From Sipunculus nudus (Eukaryota; Annelida; Sipuncula; Golfingiida; Sipunculidae): 64,000 bases of DNA. Below the pieces are notes generated by a model. The model did no database searches. It worked only from the letters and a program-made list of their open reading frames with translations, and was not told where the DNA came from. The first letter of the stretch is position 1, and the number at the start of each line of letters is the position of its first letter. A program made the translations under genes and the position numbers. Below, in pieces: positions 11,331 to 24,697 of the stretch. The stretch is taken from positions 41,619,079 to 41,683,078 of the forward strand of contig CM049309.1 of the NCBI GenBank assembly GCA_026874595.1. Direction: 5' to 3'.

Positions 11331-14300
11331 GTCATTGAACTTGCTACTTCGCTTATGGGCCGTTCCCTTAAATTTGAACTAATCTAGCTATGCTGTGTGT
11401 ACGGGCCCATCGTTATATGAGAAGAATACCACAAACTCATGACTCATCTCATTTAAATAATTCACACAGGTATGGCTTTACCAAAGATTTTATATAGGTT
11501 CTGGTGAGATCGTGAAAATGAAACCATCGCAAAACATTAAAAATGGCGAAATCGCGAAATTTCAGCCTCGCGAATATGAAGCCAACCACAGTAATGTAAA
11601 ATGGCGAAGGGGAATCTCCTGGCAAAATGTTTATTATCCATGTACTTAAGAATAATGTAAATATTGTGGAAAATGAATATACACCATATAAGTCGTAAAA
11701 CATCCAATAAAATTTGCCTTTTTGTTGCTGCAAACGTATTATACTGTACTATATGTTCTTTATCATGCTTATGCACTCCAATCGTTTCAGTGAACCCTCC
11801 CACAGATATAAATATATCATTCGTTGTACGCATTCAAAAGAGTGAGTCGTACAGTTTGAAACAAAATGTTTGTTCAGTACTTAAATTAACATTAGCTATG
11901 AATTTATCTTCAGTAAAACTGGCAAATTCTCCTGATTAAAAAAATATAATTCTGAAAAATATCTCTTCCCTTTTGTCTTAACTGATACATGTTATCAATA
12001 AATATGATACTTTATTTATGGTTTTATGTAGAATTATTACCGTGAGGTAACAAAATCTTTTTAAATTTGAATTGGTACTCGCGAAGGGACATTTTTTTTG
12101 TTTGTCCTTCGGTTATTCCATCACCTCTTACTCTTAGTGTGGAATGTCAGTTTACTTTTTCTGTTTGTATGTGCACAATATATAAAAAAGAAGCATAAAT
12201 GTTTAGTACAGATTGGCACTGGAGGAAGGAGTTGAATCAGTCCATAGGTAATCCGGATATGGATAGAGGATCGATTAGGGCTTCGCTTTTACATCAGTCC
12301 CTTTACTTTATTGTGTAGAATGTTTCCAAAATTGTTATTTAATTAACCGATATCAATCATCATATTCTATGATCATCATTCTATGATGTGGTGAGCGTTA
12401 AATATTAAATTTGGTTTCTAAATTTTCTAAATTATTTTTTTTTCGCGTGAATAGAGGTGTACTACACCGTAATTAAGGACTATTTAAAAATAACCAATGT
12501 TTTCTTGTCAGTCGTCTCATCCTTCCTCAATTATCGCCCATATCTATCTTCGCTCTTCGGCCTACAGACTGGTAAAATGCAATTGTATCATACTGTGGTC
12601 CTTTCCCTTATTTTTCATTACTCATCAGTGATTTCGACGGAACTGTGATATTTTGCTTCACACATGGTTTGTGTATTTATCTGTCTAATTGTTTGGAATT
12701 TGCAGGCCTCAGTGTGGAAGTCATAGTGTGTCAGTGTAGGCTATTATTTTTTGTACATTTTTGTATGCCAGTGGGTGAACATGTCCCATAAGCGCTCATC
12801 TAATCATGCAAATTATAACAAAAAGTACCTTATTGGCTTTTATTTTTTAAGGAACCCGCATATTTATGTTCAAATGTTAAGTTGCGCTGATATGCTAAAT
12901 TGTGAAAGGGGAAGTGTCATTAACACGGCTGGACGTCAGTTTTCGCATTTACTCAGATTCGTAAAGCATTTTTCTCCTCATAAAGTTATATAATTTCCCG
13001 AATCGTAGTGAATATTTAGTTTTGTATCGTGGTCATGGAGTACAGAACTGAAAACCTGCTTCTCCAGAACTCCCTGATGCACCGGCACTGGTCCAGAACT
13101 TGCATTGACAAACGTACACTGAGATCGTACCATCTGTTATTCGGAAATGAGTCCATTCATGCAAATGTAAGACTGGAAAATCGGTCATATAAATAAGTAA
13201 CATACCATTAACCCTAACCGCGGGCTGAACGTTCCAAGAAAGAGCACACCACATGTATTGTCAATGACGCGTTGTGTATATGGTTTGCCTGTTTGAGCTG
13301 GGACACAATTAGGAACAGAGAACCCTTTCTCCATAGGAAACCAGATACTAGTGTGACATATCTGCAAATATGGGATTTACTCATCCTATAGGCTGCATTT
13401 TTCAGTCCCAATAGCCCCGACACAAGTTCTGTGATCAATAAAGCTTTTAAAAAAAACATCGCTTATATGGAGGAAAGGGTTCCTTCTTATGATATTCAAG
13501 TCACCTTTGATTCAGTTGAAAGAAAAAAAGATATGGATAAGATAAGATATCATTTAATGCTAATGGGGCAATTTGGGTGTCAAACAACTTACATATTTCA
13601 TAATTAAGAAAAATAATGCTGTGTAATTTAATAAACAATTGATTAACGACTAGAAAATAAATATTAATACGGAATATATGCTTATTGTACAAACGCACTG
13701 CACTTTGAAGCGATTTGTTTTGCACACAATTAACTGTATCCGTCTTCCAGAATTTTGCCTTAATTTTGACTATATACACATTTGAAATCTCCCAAGTCTG
13801 TACCAAAATGACGGTCTTCAGATTTTCTTTTTCTGTCTAATCTCACTCTATTAATTACACTTGAATATTCCATCAGCAAAACATTACTGAAGATGATCAC
13901 ACTTTGTTCGAGAGATCTTTGAAATAAAGTTAGCACTACATGATAGTGAATGCATGGTGCGTATAATTGACAGTCGGCGACATCAGGTGTAATGGTCACG
14001 TTGTGATGTTTATTTCAAAAGACACTGCAAATTCAGAATCATGGAAATATAACAGTCTGTTTAACTTCGTAATGACTGTTAATACTGGTCTATATTTAGC
14101 CGATGTTTCATTGCCAGAACAATTAACGCGTCCTTTAAAGGCCGTTTGGGAGGACATACTTGAATGCTTTAACACGTTTATCCCTGTGAATATCGCACAC
14201 TGGTATAAAAAATAAATATAGCCGGGTGAAGATGTTTGAAATGATACCTGTATAACATGATTATCACTACAGAGCGTATGAACTGATGGCTCATTAAATG

Positions 14301-15000
14301 ATAATATAATAATTATAACTTCGAAAATTTCTGTTCTGTAACCTCTCTACACTGTATTTATTACTTAACATAAATTTAATACTGTGATGGTAGCTTTTAA
14401 AGCATCAGAAAGAAATATTTCTCGATCTGACATCAAAGGAATATTAAAATAAGAAGCAAAACACTATTCAAAGGCTTATAATAAAATATGCAAACGAATA
14501 ACTTTTCATATGTATTTATTAAAATGGTTAAGCCCTAAACAATAAACACTTTAAACAAAGACATAGACGTCATTTCTGTTCATGATACAATGGATATTAA
14601 TTTATAATTTGTAATAGACGCATGCAAAAAAATATTAATATTGTGAACAATCAGGAAATTTTTTTGATTTTACAATAGGAACACGTATACTGATGAGTAT
14701 AAAGTTAATTTACATCAGCGACAGAATTTATATAAAAAAAATATGACAAACTTCGTCCGCTGTTCGGGTGCACACCCGAGCTCAAACACTTTAAAGAAAC
14801 ATAAATACTCTCAATAATATGTGTATTATTTCACGCTGCTGGTTAATTTTGGCTGAATACAAAAGTTCACCAGCAAAACCGATGTAACGGAAGATACTAG
14901 TCTAAACGAGACGTCATTTGACCTTTGACCTGCGAGTTATATACTTCATGTATAGTTAACATACTGGTATGTAAATAGATCACTTTGATGTTAATTAAAA
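11331..15000. other. No recognised gene
   Basis: AT-rich DNA. A CGCGAA-rich dispersed repeat fragment (11535-11600, ending in CCAACCACAGTA) resembles the one at 47700-47790. The stretch 13030-13460 is GC-richer with short frames on both strands, but no family is recognised. Confidence 0.4.
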
Positions 15001-16699
15001 TGTTTATTCACTTTCCATGGACACATTCATAAACGTTTAGTCATTACCGTTACTACACTTTTATATCACATGTACGTGTGCGTAAAAATGTAAACAACAT
15101 TATATTTAAGATAGATCTTGTCCATTATGAATACGAAACCACAGGTTCAAAATAAGGTGTAGCTTTTTTATTTTTTTATAATTCGAGACTGTGTGAGCTT
15201 TTTACGATTATAGCAAGACCCAAGCACTCTTTTTATCGAAGAAGGTAAGTTTTTACCCTTATATACAGTTCCAGGGAACTGTGGTTGACCTATAGCGCCA
15301 TGACACTAGGGGCGTATTTCTAAATACCAAATTATTTGTATATTTTTGGTTTACTTCCGGGGAGTTGTTGGTCTTGAATGACAAAGTGAACCTACGATTA
15401 AAACCTATGTAAAACCAGCTGTCTCCAGTTATTATTGATGTAGATAAATGAGTTTCTAATTATTTTTGACAATACCATAGTTTCCACTAGAAGCACTCTG
15501 TCTAGGTCGTCTGACAGGAACAACCGAACATTTTTATTCTCACCAAGTGGTTGAATTGCAGATCTGTTCAATTTAGCGATAGTCTCGGCCTTATATAAGA
15601 CCATGTGAACTGTACTAAATTGTTCCTATGTAAATAGATACGGGCAATAGATAACCCGAGGTGTACTTTATATATTGGTACACTATTAAATCGTACTGCT
15701 TTGATAAATAAATAAAAGTGTTTACAATATGCCGGTGAGAGACACATTGGTTGTTCATCAAGTATGCAATATTGAGCGTGCATCGTGTGGACGGGACTGA
15801 CGCACTGTCAGGTGTTATTGTTTGTATACATGACTGAGCGCCCTGAGGTTCAGACAGACATCAGGTATGCTCTGAGTCTGTTATTGCCCCCGCTTTTGGT
15901 TCTCAGACGTCGGAACTCTTTGTGCATTGGGCCCGTCGTTTATTCAACATTCTGCATACGAGGGCACAGTCTAAATACAGTGCAGACACCTTGAAATAGA
16001 AATTGAAACCCCGAACCTCTGTAGCTCTTGTTCATTGTATCTAAACACTTTGAAAATATGATTAAAGAAATATTACTCAAGGTTTTCTGCTATACTTCTT
16101 GTTCTGATTGAAACTAGAAATTTACTGACAACTGACACACTGCGCAGACTCGGACTCACGACTCTGCTGTTTGGGGATTGTTGGAGTCAAACTCTGACCC
16201 CACAATGTACCGGGGCTTCTAAATACAACAACGGTGCAGGTTTAAATATAGTGAAGAGGACAATTTAGTCCGTTCAAATGTGTTAGATAAACATTGTTTC
16301 AAGGAAAAATTACATAAACCTTGGTGTTTCTGTGGTAAGGACTTTACAAAATCAGTATTATTTTGTAAACATGCTCATGTGAAACAGAAGGTGTTTCTTT
16401 AAAATGTAACCAACTTTGATTTTGAAGTTTGACAGTTGAGACAAGTAGTCCCGGCCTTCCAACAGTGCCCAAACAGGAGAAATTCGTTTCAGGTGACGGG
16501 AGGGTGGAAATATTATTCAAGTTTCCGCTGTACTTACTATTCTGATGAAGCTAGAAATTAACTGATAGTAACAATAATTGATATGTTTACTTGGAAACAA
16601 TTTTACAGCCACGCAATGTGTTCGAACAAGTTTAAATATGCTTGCTTCCTACTAATAGGGCTTTGTGGAACATCAGTATAATCTGAAAAAAAATCATTA

Positions 16700-16748
<49 letters not shown>

Positions 16749-19493
16749 GTCTAAAAGACGCAGAACAGCCCTCTTCCCGACTTTAGGGCTGCGCCCCCTC
16801 TATTTTCAAATCCTCGTTACGCCTCTGGATACAGACAACCTAACATACTGGTAACATACTAGTAATATATGCCTGGCTTTACGATCTGATATATAGGCTT
16901 TAGCTTTAACCAAACGTACATATGGAGCATTCTTTCGGCTTGGATTCTAGCCATCAGGGGTGACTAAAATATTTCAGTTAGGTCTGACCCATCTCAGGTC
17001 ATCAGACGTTTCGTCGATTTAGGCGGCTACTTGGCTTCTTCCTTGGTGAGGGGGTAAAAAAATCTTCCTAAGAAGTAAAGTGATTTATGACAGGAGGTTG
17101 CAGATGTTTGATAAAACATGCTCTCACCCACATACAATCGTATTACCAGAGTTAAAATGGACAGAATACTGAGTATCAGCGCAGAAGGAGCAGAAAGAAG
17201 AGCTCATTCGTTGTCTTGGTCACGAGTTGACATTCCTTAGTTACAGTATCACGACCGACTCGGGTCAACTCATCCTTACGCTCCCGAGGCAGCGAAACAT
17301 CTATGTAATAGGCCTTTAGGTAAAGCGCTGTGCAAAGAGCTTAACTCTTTGTCCGCTGATTTTCAATATGCTGACTGTTTTAGTACTTTACACTCCATTC
17401 AACTGCGTAATAGAGTGATCATTGTGCACCTGGTGACCCGTGCCTGCTTCCGTATTTATGTGACGTTTGCACAACTCTGTAGCTGTATTGTTCACTCCCT
17501 GCCTTACGGTGCTTCGTTTCAGGATACTAGTTCCATTTGCTCTCAGACGAACAAACCTAGTCTAGCAAACAATGAGTCATCTTACCATTGGCTATATGGC
17601 GGCAGTTTATTCTTTTGTTTACTCCTGTAGCATACAAAATGGAAATGTACATTTCCATATGTTTCTATTTATTTCTATATTTAAACATCGTAATGTTTTA
17701 CCCTGAGTTGCAGTATAACTGTGGCACTGCTAGCCTACGTAGTAAACCTCCCAGCATTACAAGCACTCTATATAAAATATTAATTGGTGTGCGAGCTAGA
17801 ACAGATTTTTAAAGAGATCATATAATTAGGTTAAAATAAACAAACGTGGGTCTTTACCTGGATATGTACACCATTTCTGATAAGTTAAAACAAGGAAATG
17901 TGCAGGTAGCTACCAGCCCCGCGTGGAGCCATCATTTTGCCTGAACTTTCTGTTTTAGTTGTTGGATGGCACTAATTTAGGGACCAGGTAGTAAATATTA
18001 TGCTTTGATGACCATGATAAATGAACCTGAAACCTAACAGCCAATTAGAAGAAGGATTTTGAAAACTGGCTGCTCCCTGTGTTCTTGACCCTGAGCAATA
18101 TGTCACTTTCGGTTAAAAAAACTTACTCTCCCCGCTTCCTAACATTGCACCTGGATAATGTTTCACTTTCTTATTTGAGGAAAATAAGTAAAGTGTCATA
18201 GTTAAGGCTTTCTTAGCTAGATATTGTTTGGTTATGTGGCCAAAGGAGGGACATTCAGTAATATCAGGCAGGCACCACTAAAAAGCATGCAGTGCTCTCC
18301 GTCTCTGTACATAGACGGACGGATACTGCGTCTTTGGCACTACGTGTTGGAAGAGTGGGGAGGGATGAAACTAGACACACTAAAAAGCACACATCAAGAA
18401 CATATTCTTGCTCAACTGTATAAGATAAAGCGGTCCGTCTTTATGAGAAGAAAGGTAAACAGATATCTAGTATAAAAAAGGCCCTCTTCGCACAGGCCCA
18501 TGCCTGGCCAGACGATCCGATAGAGAGCCGTCAAAATTGGTTTTCTCTAATGACAGAATTGGGGGGGGGGGGGGGGTGGAGGGGGTTCGATATAATAAGC
18601 ACTGGAAGACCCATTCCCAACCGTCATTTAAACATATATTATCTTTAATCAAGCTAGTTTTCCTTATTTAGAGTTCTTGCCGTTATCCGTTAAAAATCGC
18701 CTATATCTTCAGTATATCTAGAGAACCTTTTTTATAGATATCATACAGTGGAAGCGGGATGCTACGAAATTAATGTTTGAAAAGTTTTATCTGCTGATCT
18801 TACCGATTTTTCCAACCCTGCAAAATATTGACCGGAAAAACCGATAAATGTGAGGCCGGCTTTAACCCTTTACTGTTTACAAGCCACTAAAGAGCACTCT
18901 AAATGGGCAACTAGAATGCCATGATATGTATAGATTCTTTCAGGACAAAAATATTGCATATTATTTCTAAGTTTCAATGATTTTCAATAATCTTCAGCAA
19001 ACCGTCTTAGTTGGAACTGTTGAAAATTTGATAAAGATACAAAAAAAGCTTGAAAAGATATGGCTGTTAGTGTAAATATAAATAGTGTCAGAAATTGTCG
19101 GAAATCTAAAATAAATGTAAACAGTAAAGGGTTAAAGCATCGGTTTAACAAAAGCCCTGTTGAAGGGAACGTACCTGTAAACAACACCTGTAAGACGATA
19201 TAGGCTTTATGAAAAGCATATGGGGGTTACAGCCGTGGCTATGGTTATTTAATACGTGGTTATTCGTCAAAGCTTTTCAATCTTTCATTGTCAAGAGTCC
19301 TAATTTAAACCTCAACCCCACTTCAACACAACACTATATATACATATAGGCAGAACTAGGCAGATTAAACTATGATACCAATCATACACAAACATTTATT
19401 CTGGCCGGACGGATTTTAACTGGAGCGTAACATGTGCTCTCTTGGTGATAGCATCACGTTTGCATATGTAAATATCATACACTCGTGTATCAA

Positions 19494-19540
<47 letters not shown>

Positions 19541-20259
19541 CCCTTTTATGTCTTCAGTTTATGGTACGCAATAGTACGTCCGTGCCACATTGTATCCAAA
19601 ATCAACCATGATTTTAGGCTGCACTTCTAATTTTATTTACTGCTCACAGGGTCGATATTTGAGTGCATATATATGCATGTTTTACTATTCTCCCAGACGT
19701 GTGTCTGTATGTGTGCATGTTTCAGGTTATACTATTTTTAATGAAGCAGTTTGAGAGATTTTACAGATATTACATATTTGTAACGTCTTATTTGCTGCAA
19801 TAATTATATTTTAATAATGTTCATCTCCTGTGTAAAGAGATTACAGAATTCAGCACCCTATCCAATAGCTATTTTTGTTTACATGTGGGCGGATTTTTTT
19901 ATTTAATGTTAGTGATGTTATATGTTTTCGGTTACGGTTCACAGTATTGAAAAAATTGCCTTACAGTAGTATGACGTTGCAAGTCCTTTACAATTTACAG
20001 CAACTTCCCCAGTATGAAAGGCTTTCTAACGTTCTCATTAGGTTGTGTACACTTTGATAACTATTTTTAATTTTATATTGTGTTTGTGTAATCATCCGCT
20101 ATTTCTTTAATCTTATGATGTACTCAGTACATCATTTGATCACGTAACATGATTTCTCTAGTGTGTATTTCCGCGAACATTTTTTGTATATTCTGTGACG
20201 TTTCATTCTCTGTCAAGTATGTGTTTTTAAATTTAGAATGCAAGTTAATATAAGTCTTA
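15001..20259. other. Spacer upstream of the LRR exon; probably partly its intron
   Basis: Mostly AT-rich, with a (TA)n array at 16700-16746, a decayed hAT-like terminus at 16815-16828 (CGTTACGCCTCTGG), a G-run at 18560-18576 and a (GA)n stretch at 19495-19536. The splice acceptor at 20260-20274 implies that part of this DNA is the intron between a non-coding first exon and the LRR coding exon. The first exon was not located. Confidence 0.5.
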
Positions 20260-20274
20260 TATTTCTCTTTTCAG
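20260..20274 (+). other. Splice acceptor before the LRR coding exon
   Basis: A pyrimidine-rich run (TATTTCTCTTTTCAG) ends in AG at 20273-20274, 19 bases before the ATG. This supports a 5' UTR intron and fixes the likely exon start at 20275. Confidence 0.75.
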
Positions 20275-20293
20275 ATCCTTTCATAGCAGAACA

Positions 20294-23200
20294 ATGGCGT
20301 CAAACCCGAGGAGTTTGCTAGTCTGTGCATGTCTGTTCCTGGCTTTTTTAGATTGTGTTCATAGCCAGAATGCCCAGTGTCCTGCCATGGTGCCACAATG
20401 TCGATGTCAAAAGAAATTCTTCTCATATAATTATTTATACTGTGAAAATCTGGGTAATATCAGCATGGTGCCAGAATTCCAAACATCAGACACGTTCTTC
20501 TACGAGGTGCATTTCAGAACAGACACTTTCCTTACGCACGTGCAAGCCAACGCCTTTCAAGGACTGCACATGCGAAGTTTGCGACTTCAGAACTTGGGGA
20601 TCAAACGTTTGGATCCCGATGCTTTTATGGGTATCGTGGAGATATCAGAGTTACATCTAGATGATAACGATCTAGGGACGTTACCAGAGGGAATATTCAG
20701 AGATTTAAGTACGTGTAGATATATAGGACTTCAAAATAATGACATTACAGAGATAACGTCCAAAACGTTTGATGGTGTGGATGAACTTAGCTATCTTTAC
20801 CTCTTCCACAATGCGATTAAGAGTATCGCAAGGGACGCATTTAAAAAATTGCTTGTTTTAGAAGGTCTCTCACTTCATCACAATGAAATATCAGAGATCC
20901 CAGAGGGAATGTTTGACTCCTTGACGAATCTTGCTACATTAGAGTTGCAAGGCAACAAAATTTCAAAACTACCAGCCGGCGTTTTTAATTTGCTGAACAA
21001 GTTAGATGAACTTGACCTGTCCAGCAATCATCTGGAAAGTTTGGAAGACGACACCTTTGCTTCTCTGCAGAGTCTGGGGAAATTAAATTTGGCGGACAAT
21101 AAGCTCACTGAGGTGTCGGCTGACCTTTTGAAATACCAAAATGACCTGCGACGAATTGATTTGTCGGGGAATATGATAACAGAAATTCCAAAAACTTTGT
21201 TTGCAAATACTCCGAATCTGAGGTATCTTTATCTACAAGAAAACAGGCTGCGGTCTCTTCCGGATGGACTTTTTACGAATCTCGGTGCTTTGCGCACCCT
21301 GCATCTTTACAACAATGAAATTTTAACTATAAGTGACAATGCCTTTGTTGGTTTAACCTCATTGCAAGACCTGAATCTCAAAGATAATGCCATTGCAAGT
21401 GTACCAAGAAAAGCCTTTGAACCTCTAGAACAATTGTACACTTTGGAATTGTCGTCGAATAATATTGAAATACTTGAACCGAAGACTTTTAACAATGTTA
21501 CCGGCGTGAGAGAATTGAAACTCAATGATAACAAATTGTTGTCCATACCTAGAGGAGTTTTTAAGGATTTGCCGAACCTCAGAGCGCTTTACCTTCAAAA
21601 TAACAGAATAACAAACTTGGAGAGATATGCTTTCCAGAATTTATCCGGATTGTCCTATCTGGATTTGAAAGAAAACGAGATTGACACAATCGACGATTCT
21701 GCCTTCAACCAACTTGGGTACATAAGATCACTGGTGTTGTCAAGCAACCGGTTAACCAGTGTCCCGGTCCAAGCTGTCCGGAGTATGTCAAATCTGCGCT
21801 CACTGAACCTCGGTCACAACCAGATCTCTAGTCTCCGTGAATACTCGTTCAAAGATATCCGTTTAGAACGCCTTTTTCTGAACGATAACAAGATAAAGAC
21901 CATGGACATGCGTACGTTCCATGGTCTGAGGAGACTTGAGAAACTAGCTATGGAAAATAATGAACTTACGGATATTGTGGATAATATGTTTGATTATGAG
22001 CTCGATGATATACTGGACTTGAGTTTTCAGGGAAATAAACTTTCGGAGATCCGACCGGCGATGTTCAGTGGACTTTCGAGATTATTGACCCTTGACCTTT
22101 CAAACAACAAAATTTCCTCCATCCCAGCTGGGTGTTTCCGGCACACGCCAACCTTAGAGTCCTTGCAGTTGCACGACAACAAACTAAAACGTTTAGAGGC
22201 TGGCAGCTTCGGTGGTTTGAAAGCTCTGACTAGTTTGACACTGGGAGATAATGCTTTGTCTGTTGCGTCGTTATCAGCACTGAATGGTTTATCCCGTTTG
22301 AAAACCCTAAACTTAAATAAAAACGGACTTACTGCTTTACATGAGGATGCCTTTGCTGGTATGGGTAATATCACTCAGCTTCACCTCAGAGGTAATGCGT
22401 TAACAGAAGTTGGTCGCGCCGTGTTAGATAACACTCCCAACGTAACGGTACTTGATTTAGGGGAAAATCAAATCACAAGTGATACAGTAGACGATATCAA
22501 GAAATTGAAAATGTTAAAAGAACTACATTTGGATAACAACCTGATCGAAGAGTTAAAGGAAGACCTGTTCACCAATGTGGGAGGGTCTCTTCAGCTCATA
22601 GATCTTTCAAAAAATAAAATATCTTTGAAAAGTTTGGATGTTTTGAAAAGCTTGGTTAAGCTTAAAACCTTGAAACTGAATGAAAATACTCTGACGTACT
22701 TCCCTCCGGATCTTGTGACGGTTGTTAAATCTACGCTAGAAGAGCTTGAACTTGCGGGTAATCGCCTCATGTCTGACGCTTTACCAGTATTTTCTCCTCT
22801 TTCAAAACTCGTTACACTTAATATCGAGAGAAACTTTATTGATAACATACCTGCACTGTATTTTGCTTCCATGACACGATTAAGGACATTTACTGCGGGC
22901 TTCAACAAACTGAAATCCATTCCTGATAAAGCATTTGCTGGGTTAGGTAGATCCTTAGAATATTTGAATTTAACAGGAAACTCAATAAATAAGGTGGGCT
23001 CGCAAGGCCTGACCAACCTTGGCTATGCCCGGGATATTGATTTGTCTAACAATCAGATTAAATCCTTGAGTCTTCCAGACTCCATGCCTCAGCTCCGTGT
23101 GTTAAACCTGAGAAAGAACCAGCTCGCAGAGTTTCCATCCGGCCTAAGTAAAATGCCACTCCTTGATCGCGTGGACGTGTCATACAACCAGCTGACTAAA

Positions 23201-24697
23201 CTTCCAGACCAGACATTCCTCAGCTCGTCTGTTATTAGGTTCATTGATTTCTCAAACAATTACATCAGCGACGTGACTGACGCGTCATTCATTGGTCGTT
23301 TGGGTCAAGTGAGTCTTCGGGCAAACAAAATAGAAACATTACCAGACTCATATTTCGATAGAGTGAATTACATGGATAAATTAGATCTTTCGCAAAACCA
23401 CTTCGTCGACATCCCCATTGCCGTTCGACGGGCTTCAGGAGTTGCCGTTGTTGTAGATTTAGGAGGTAATGATATAAAGACCATTTCACCATGGACAGAC
23501 CCCATCGCAAGACGTCCGAGCATAGAAAGTCTGTCTTTATCTAACAATAAGTTGAATGCTATACCGGACGGGGCGTTTTCAACGCTCCATCACTCTCTTC
23601 AAACCTTAGACCTGCGTTCCAATCAGTTGGCCACTTTGAAGAAATCAGCACTTGAATCTTTAAGTTTACAGAAGTTAATGCTCGACGGGAACCCTTTAGT
23701 GTGTGACTGTGATCTTGCTTGGTTACGAGGGCTTGGTGACACCGTAGAGATGGACTGGATTGATTGCACGGCGCCACCTGAACTCTTGAACACGAATGCA
23801 CTTTGCTACCGATTGGACACGTGCACATCTCTACCAGATTTGAATAGGCTGATGGCTATTAACCATACCCAATGCGCTATGCCAAGACCCACCACTCCCA
23901 CGCCCACCACGCCTCCCCCGTCCACTACTCCTACCACCTTTCCAACCAGACGCCCAACAACGCCCACCGCCAAGCCGACCGTTCCGTCTACCGTCCCAGC
24001 CGTTACCACGACACCACCCACAACCCCGGCCACCACGAGACCGCTGTCCACAGCAGCCCCCAGTACAATCAAGATTACAACCGCCGCAATAACCACGGTC
24101 CAAACGTCAGTCCCAACCACCACCCCGACTCCAGTTGCTACTACCCCACGTGTAACGTCTCTTAGTACTCAACAGCCGACAACTAAGGCAGAGAGCACCA
24201 CTGTTAAACAAACAATAAAACCGCCAACAACAAAACAGCCTACCACTGTGCCAACCATTCTGCCATCTACCCCATCTCCTACCCCCTCCACTCCAGAACC
24301 TGTTCCAACGACGCAGCGAAAACCTCAAACTACATCAGAAAGGCAAACATCAAGCCCAAGAATACCAGCAACGTCTCGAGAGCCGAAACCTGGTCCCACT
24401 GCTGACACCATGCAAACCAGTACCCCTGCTGTGGAGACCACAAAATCTCAAGGCACTCCATCACCACAGAAAGACAACACAATTCCTGTCATCATCGGGG
24501 TGGTGGTGGCAGCGCTGGCCGTCATTGCAATCATCATCGTCGTTGTACTTGTGATAAAGACTCGACAAAAACAATTCCGGGACGACTCGTACCTCGTGGG
24601 AAATGGGAAAGCTAATCCTACTTACTCCGAGGTGCCCGAACCTGCAGGTGTTGACAATGACAATTTTGTTCCATCACAGGGTCATACCAAAGTATAG
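20294..24697 (+). CDS. Chaoptin-like leucine-rich-repeat transmembrane protein, 1467 aa, single coding exon
   Basis: The protein has a signal peptide (residues 1-24, ending CVHS), an LRRNT cysteine cap (C29, C36, C38, C50) and about 42 tandem LRRs of 23-25 residues (about 70-1130) with LxxLxLxxN cores. An LRRCT cap follows (C1137, C1139, C1158 and further cysteines), then a Thr/Pro-rich mucin-like stalk (about 1197-1396), one membrane helix (1397-1421) and a 46-residue tail. It is therefore a type I surface protein with a very long extracellular solenoid, probably for adhesion or extracellular-matrix organisation. The tail has an NPTY motif (1441-1444; the NPxY type binds PTB domains and endocytic adaptors) and ends in TKV, a class I PDZ ligand. 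Length and LRR count resemble chaoptin, but chaoptin is GPI-anchored and this one spans the membrane. The start has a good context (ACAATGG) just after a splice acceptor. Family is confident; exact orthology is unknown. Confidence 0.95.
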   Translation: MASNPRSLLVCACLFLAFLDCVHSQNAQCPAMVPQCRCQKKFFSYNYLYCENLGNISMVPEFQTSDTFFYEVHFRTDTFLTHVQANAFQGLHMRSLRLQNLGIKRLDPDAFMGIVEISELHLDDNDLGTLPEGIFRDLSTCRYIGLQNNDITEITSKTFDGVDELSYLYLFHNAIKSIARDAFKKLLVLEGLSLHHNEISEIPEGMFDSLTNLATLELQGNKISKLPAGVFNLLNKLDELDLSSNHLESLEDDTFASLQSLGKLNLADNKLTEVSADLLKYQNDLRRIDLSGNMITEIPKTLFANTPNLRYLYLQENRLRSLPDGLFTNLGALRTLHLYNNEILTISDNAFVGLTSLQDLNLKDNAIASVPRKAFEPLEQLYTLELSSNNIEILEPKTFNNVTGVRELKLNDNKLLSIPRGVFKDLPNLRALYLQNNRITNLERYAFQNLSGLSYLDLKENEIDTIDDSAFNQLGYIRSLVLSSNRLTSVPVQAVRSMSNLRSLNLGHNQISSLREYSFKDIRLERLFLNDNKIKTMDMRTFHGLRRLEKLAMENNELTDIVDNMFDYELDDILDLSFQGNKLSEIRPAMFSGLSRLLTLDLSNNKISSIPAGCFRHTPTLESLQLHDNKLKRLEAGSFGGLKALTSLTLGDNALSVASLSALNGLSRLKTLNLNKNGLTALHEDAFAGMGNITQLHLRGNALTEVGRAVLDNTPNVTVLDLGENQITSDTVDDIKKLKMLKELHLDNNLIEELKEDLFTNVGGSLQLIDLSKNKISLKSLDVLKSLVKLKTLKLNENTLTYFPPDLVTVVKSTLEELELAGNRLMSDALPVFSPLSKLVTLNIERNFIDNIPALYFASMTRLRTFTAGFNKLKSIPDKAFAGLGRSLEYLNLTGNSINKVGSQGLTNLGYARDIDLSNNQIKSLSLPDSMPQLRVLNLRKNQLAEFPSGLSKMPLLDRVDVSYNQLTKLPDQTFLSSSVIRFIDFSNNYISDVTDASFIGRLGQVSLRANKIETLPDSYFDRVNYMDKLDLSQNHFVDIPIAVRRASGVAVVVDLGGNDIKTISPWTDPIARRPSIESLSLSNNKLNAIPDGAFSTLHHSLQTLDLRSNQLATLKKSALESLSLQKLMLDGNPLVCDCDLAWLRGLGDTVEMDWIDCTAPPELLNTNALCYRLDTCTSLPDLNRLMAINHTQCAMPRPTTPTPTTPPPSTTPTTFPTRRPTTPTAKPTVPSTVPAVTTTPPTTPATTRPLSTAAPSTIKITTAAITTVQTSVPTTTPTPVATTPRVTSLSTQQPTTKAESTTVKQTIKPPTTKQPTTVPTILPSTPSPTPSTPEPVPTTQRKPQTTSERQTSSPRIPATSREPKPGPTADTMQTSTPAVETTKSQGTPSPQKDNTIPVIIGVVVAALAVIAIIIVVVLVIKTRQKQFRDDSYLVGNGKANPTYSEVPEPAGVDNDNFVPSQGHTKV

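Noticed and set aside
13033-13460. GC-richer patch with short frames on both strands and an acceptor-like TTTTCCAG on the minus strand
   Set aside because: No domain was recognised, no frame is clearly better than the others and no donor pairs with the acceptor.
18224-18475. 83-codon plus-strand frame with protein-like composition (LEEWGGMKLDTLKS)
   Set aside because: It has no flanking acceptor, no recognised family and a length within chance range.
22027-24328. Long minus-strand and alternate-frame ORFs inside the LRR gene
   Set aside because: They are shadows of the repetitive LRR and Thr/Pro-rich coding sequence.
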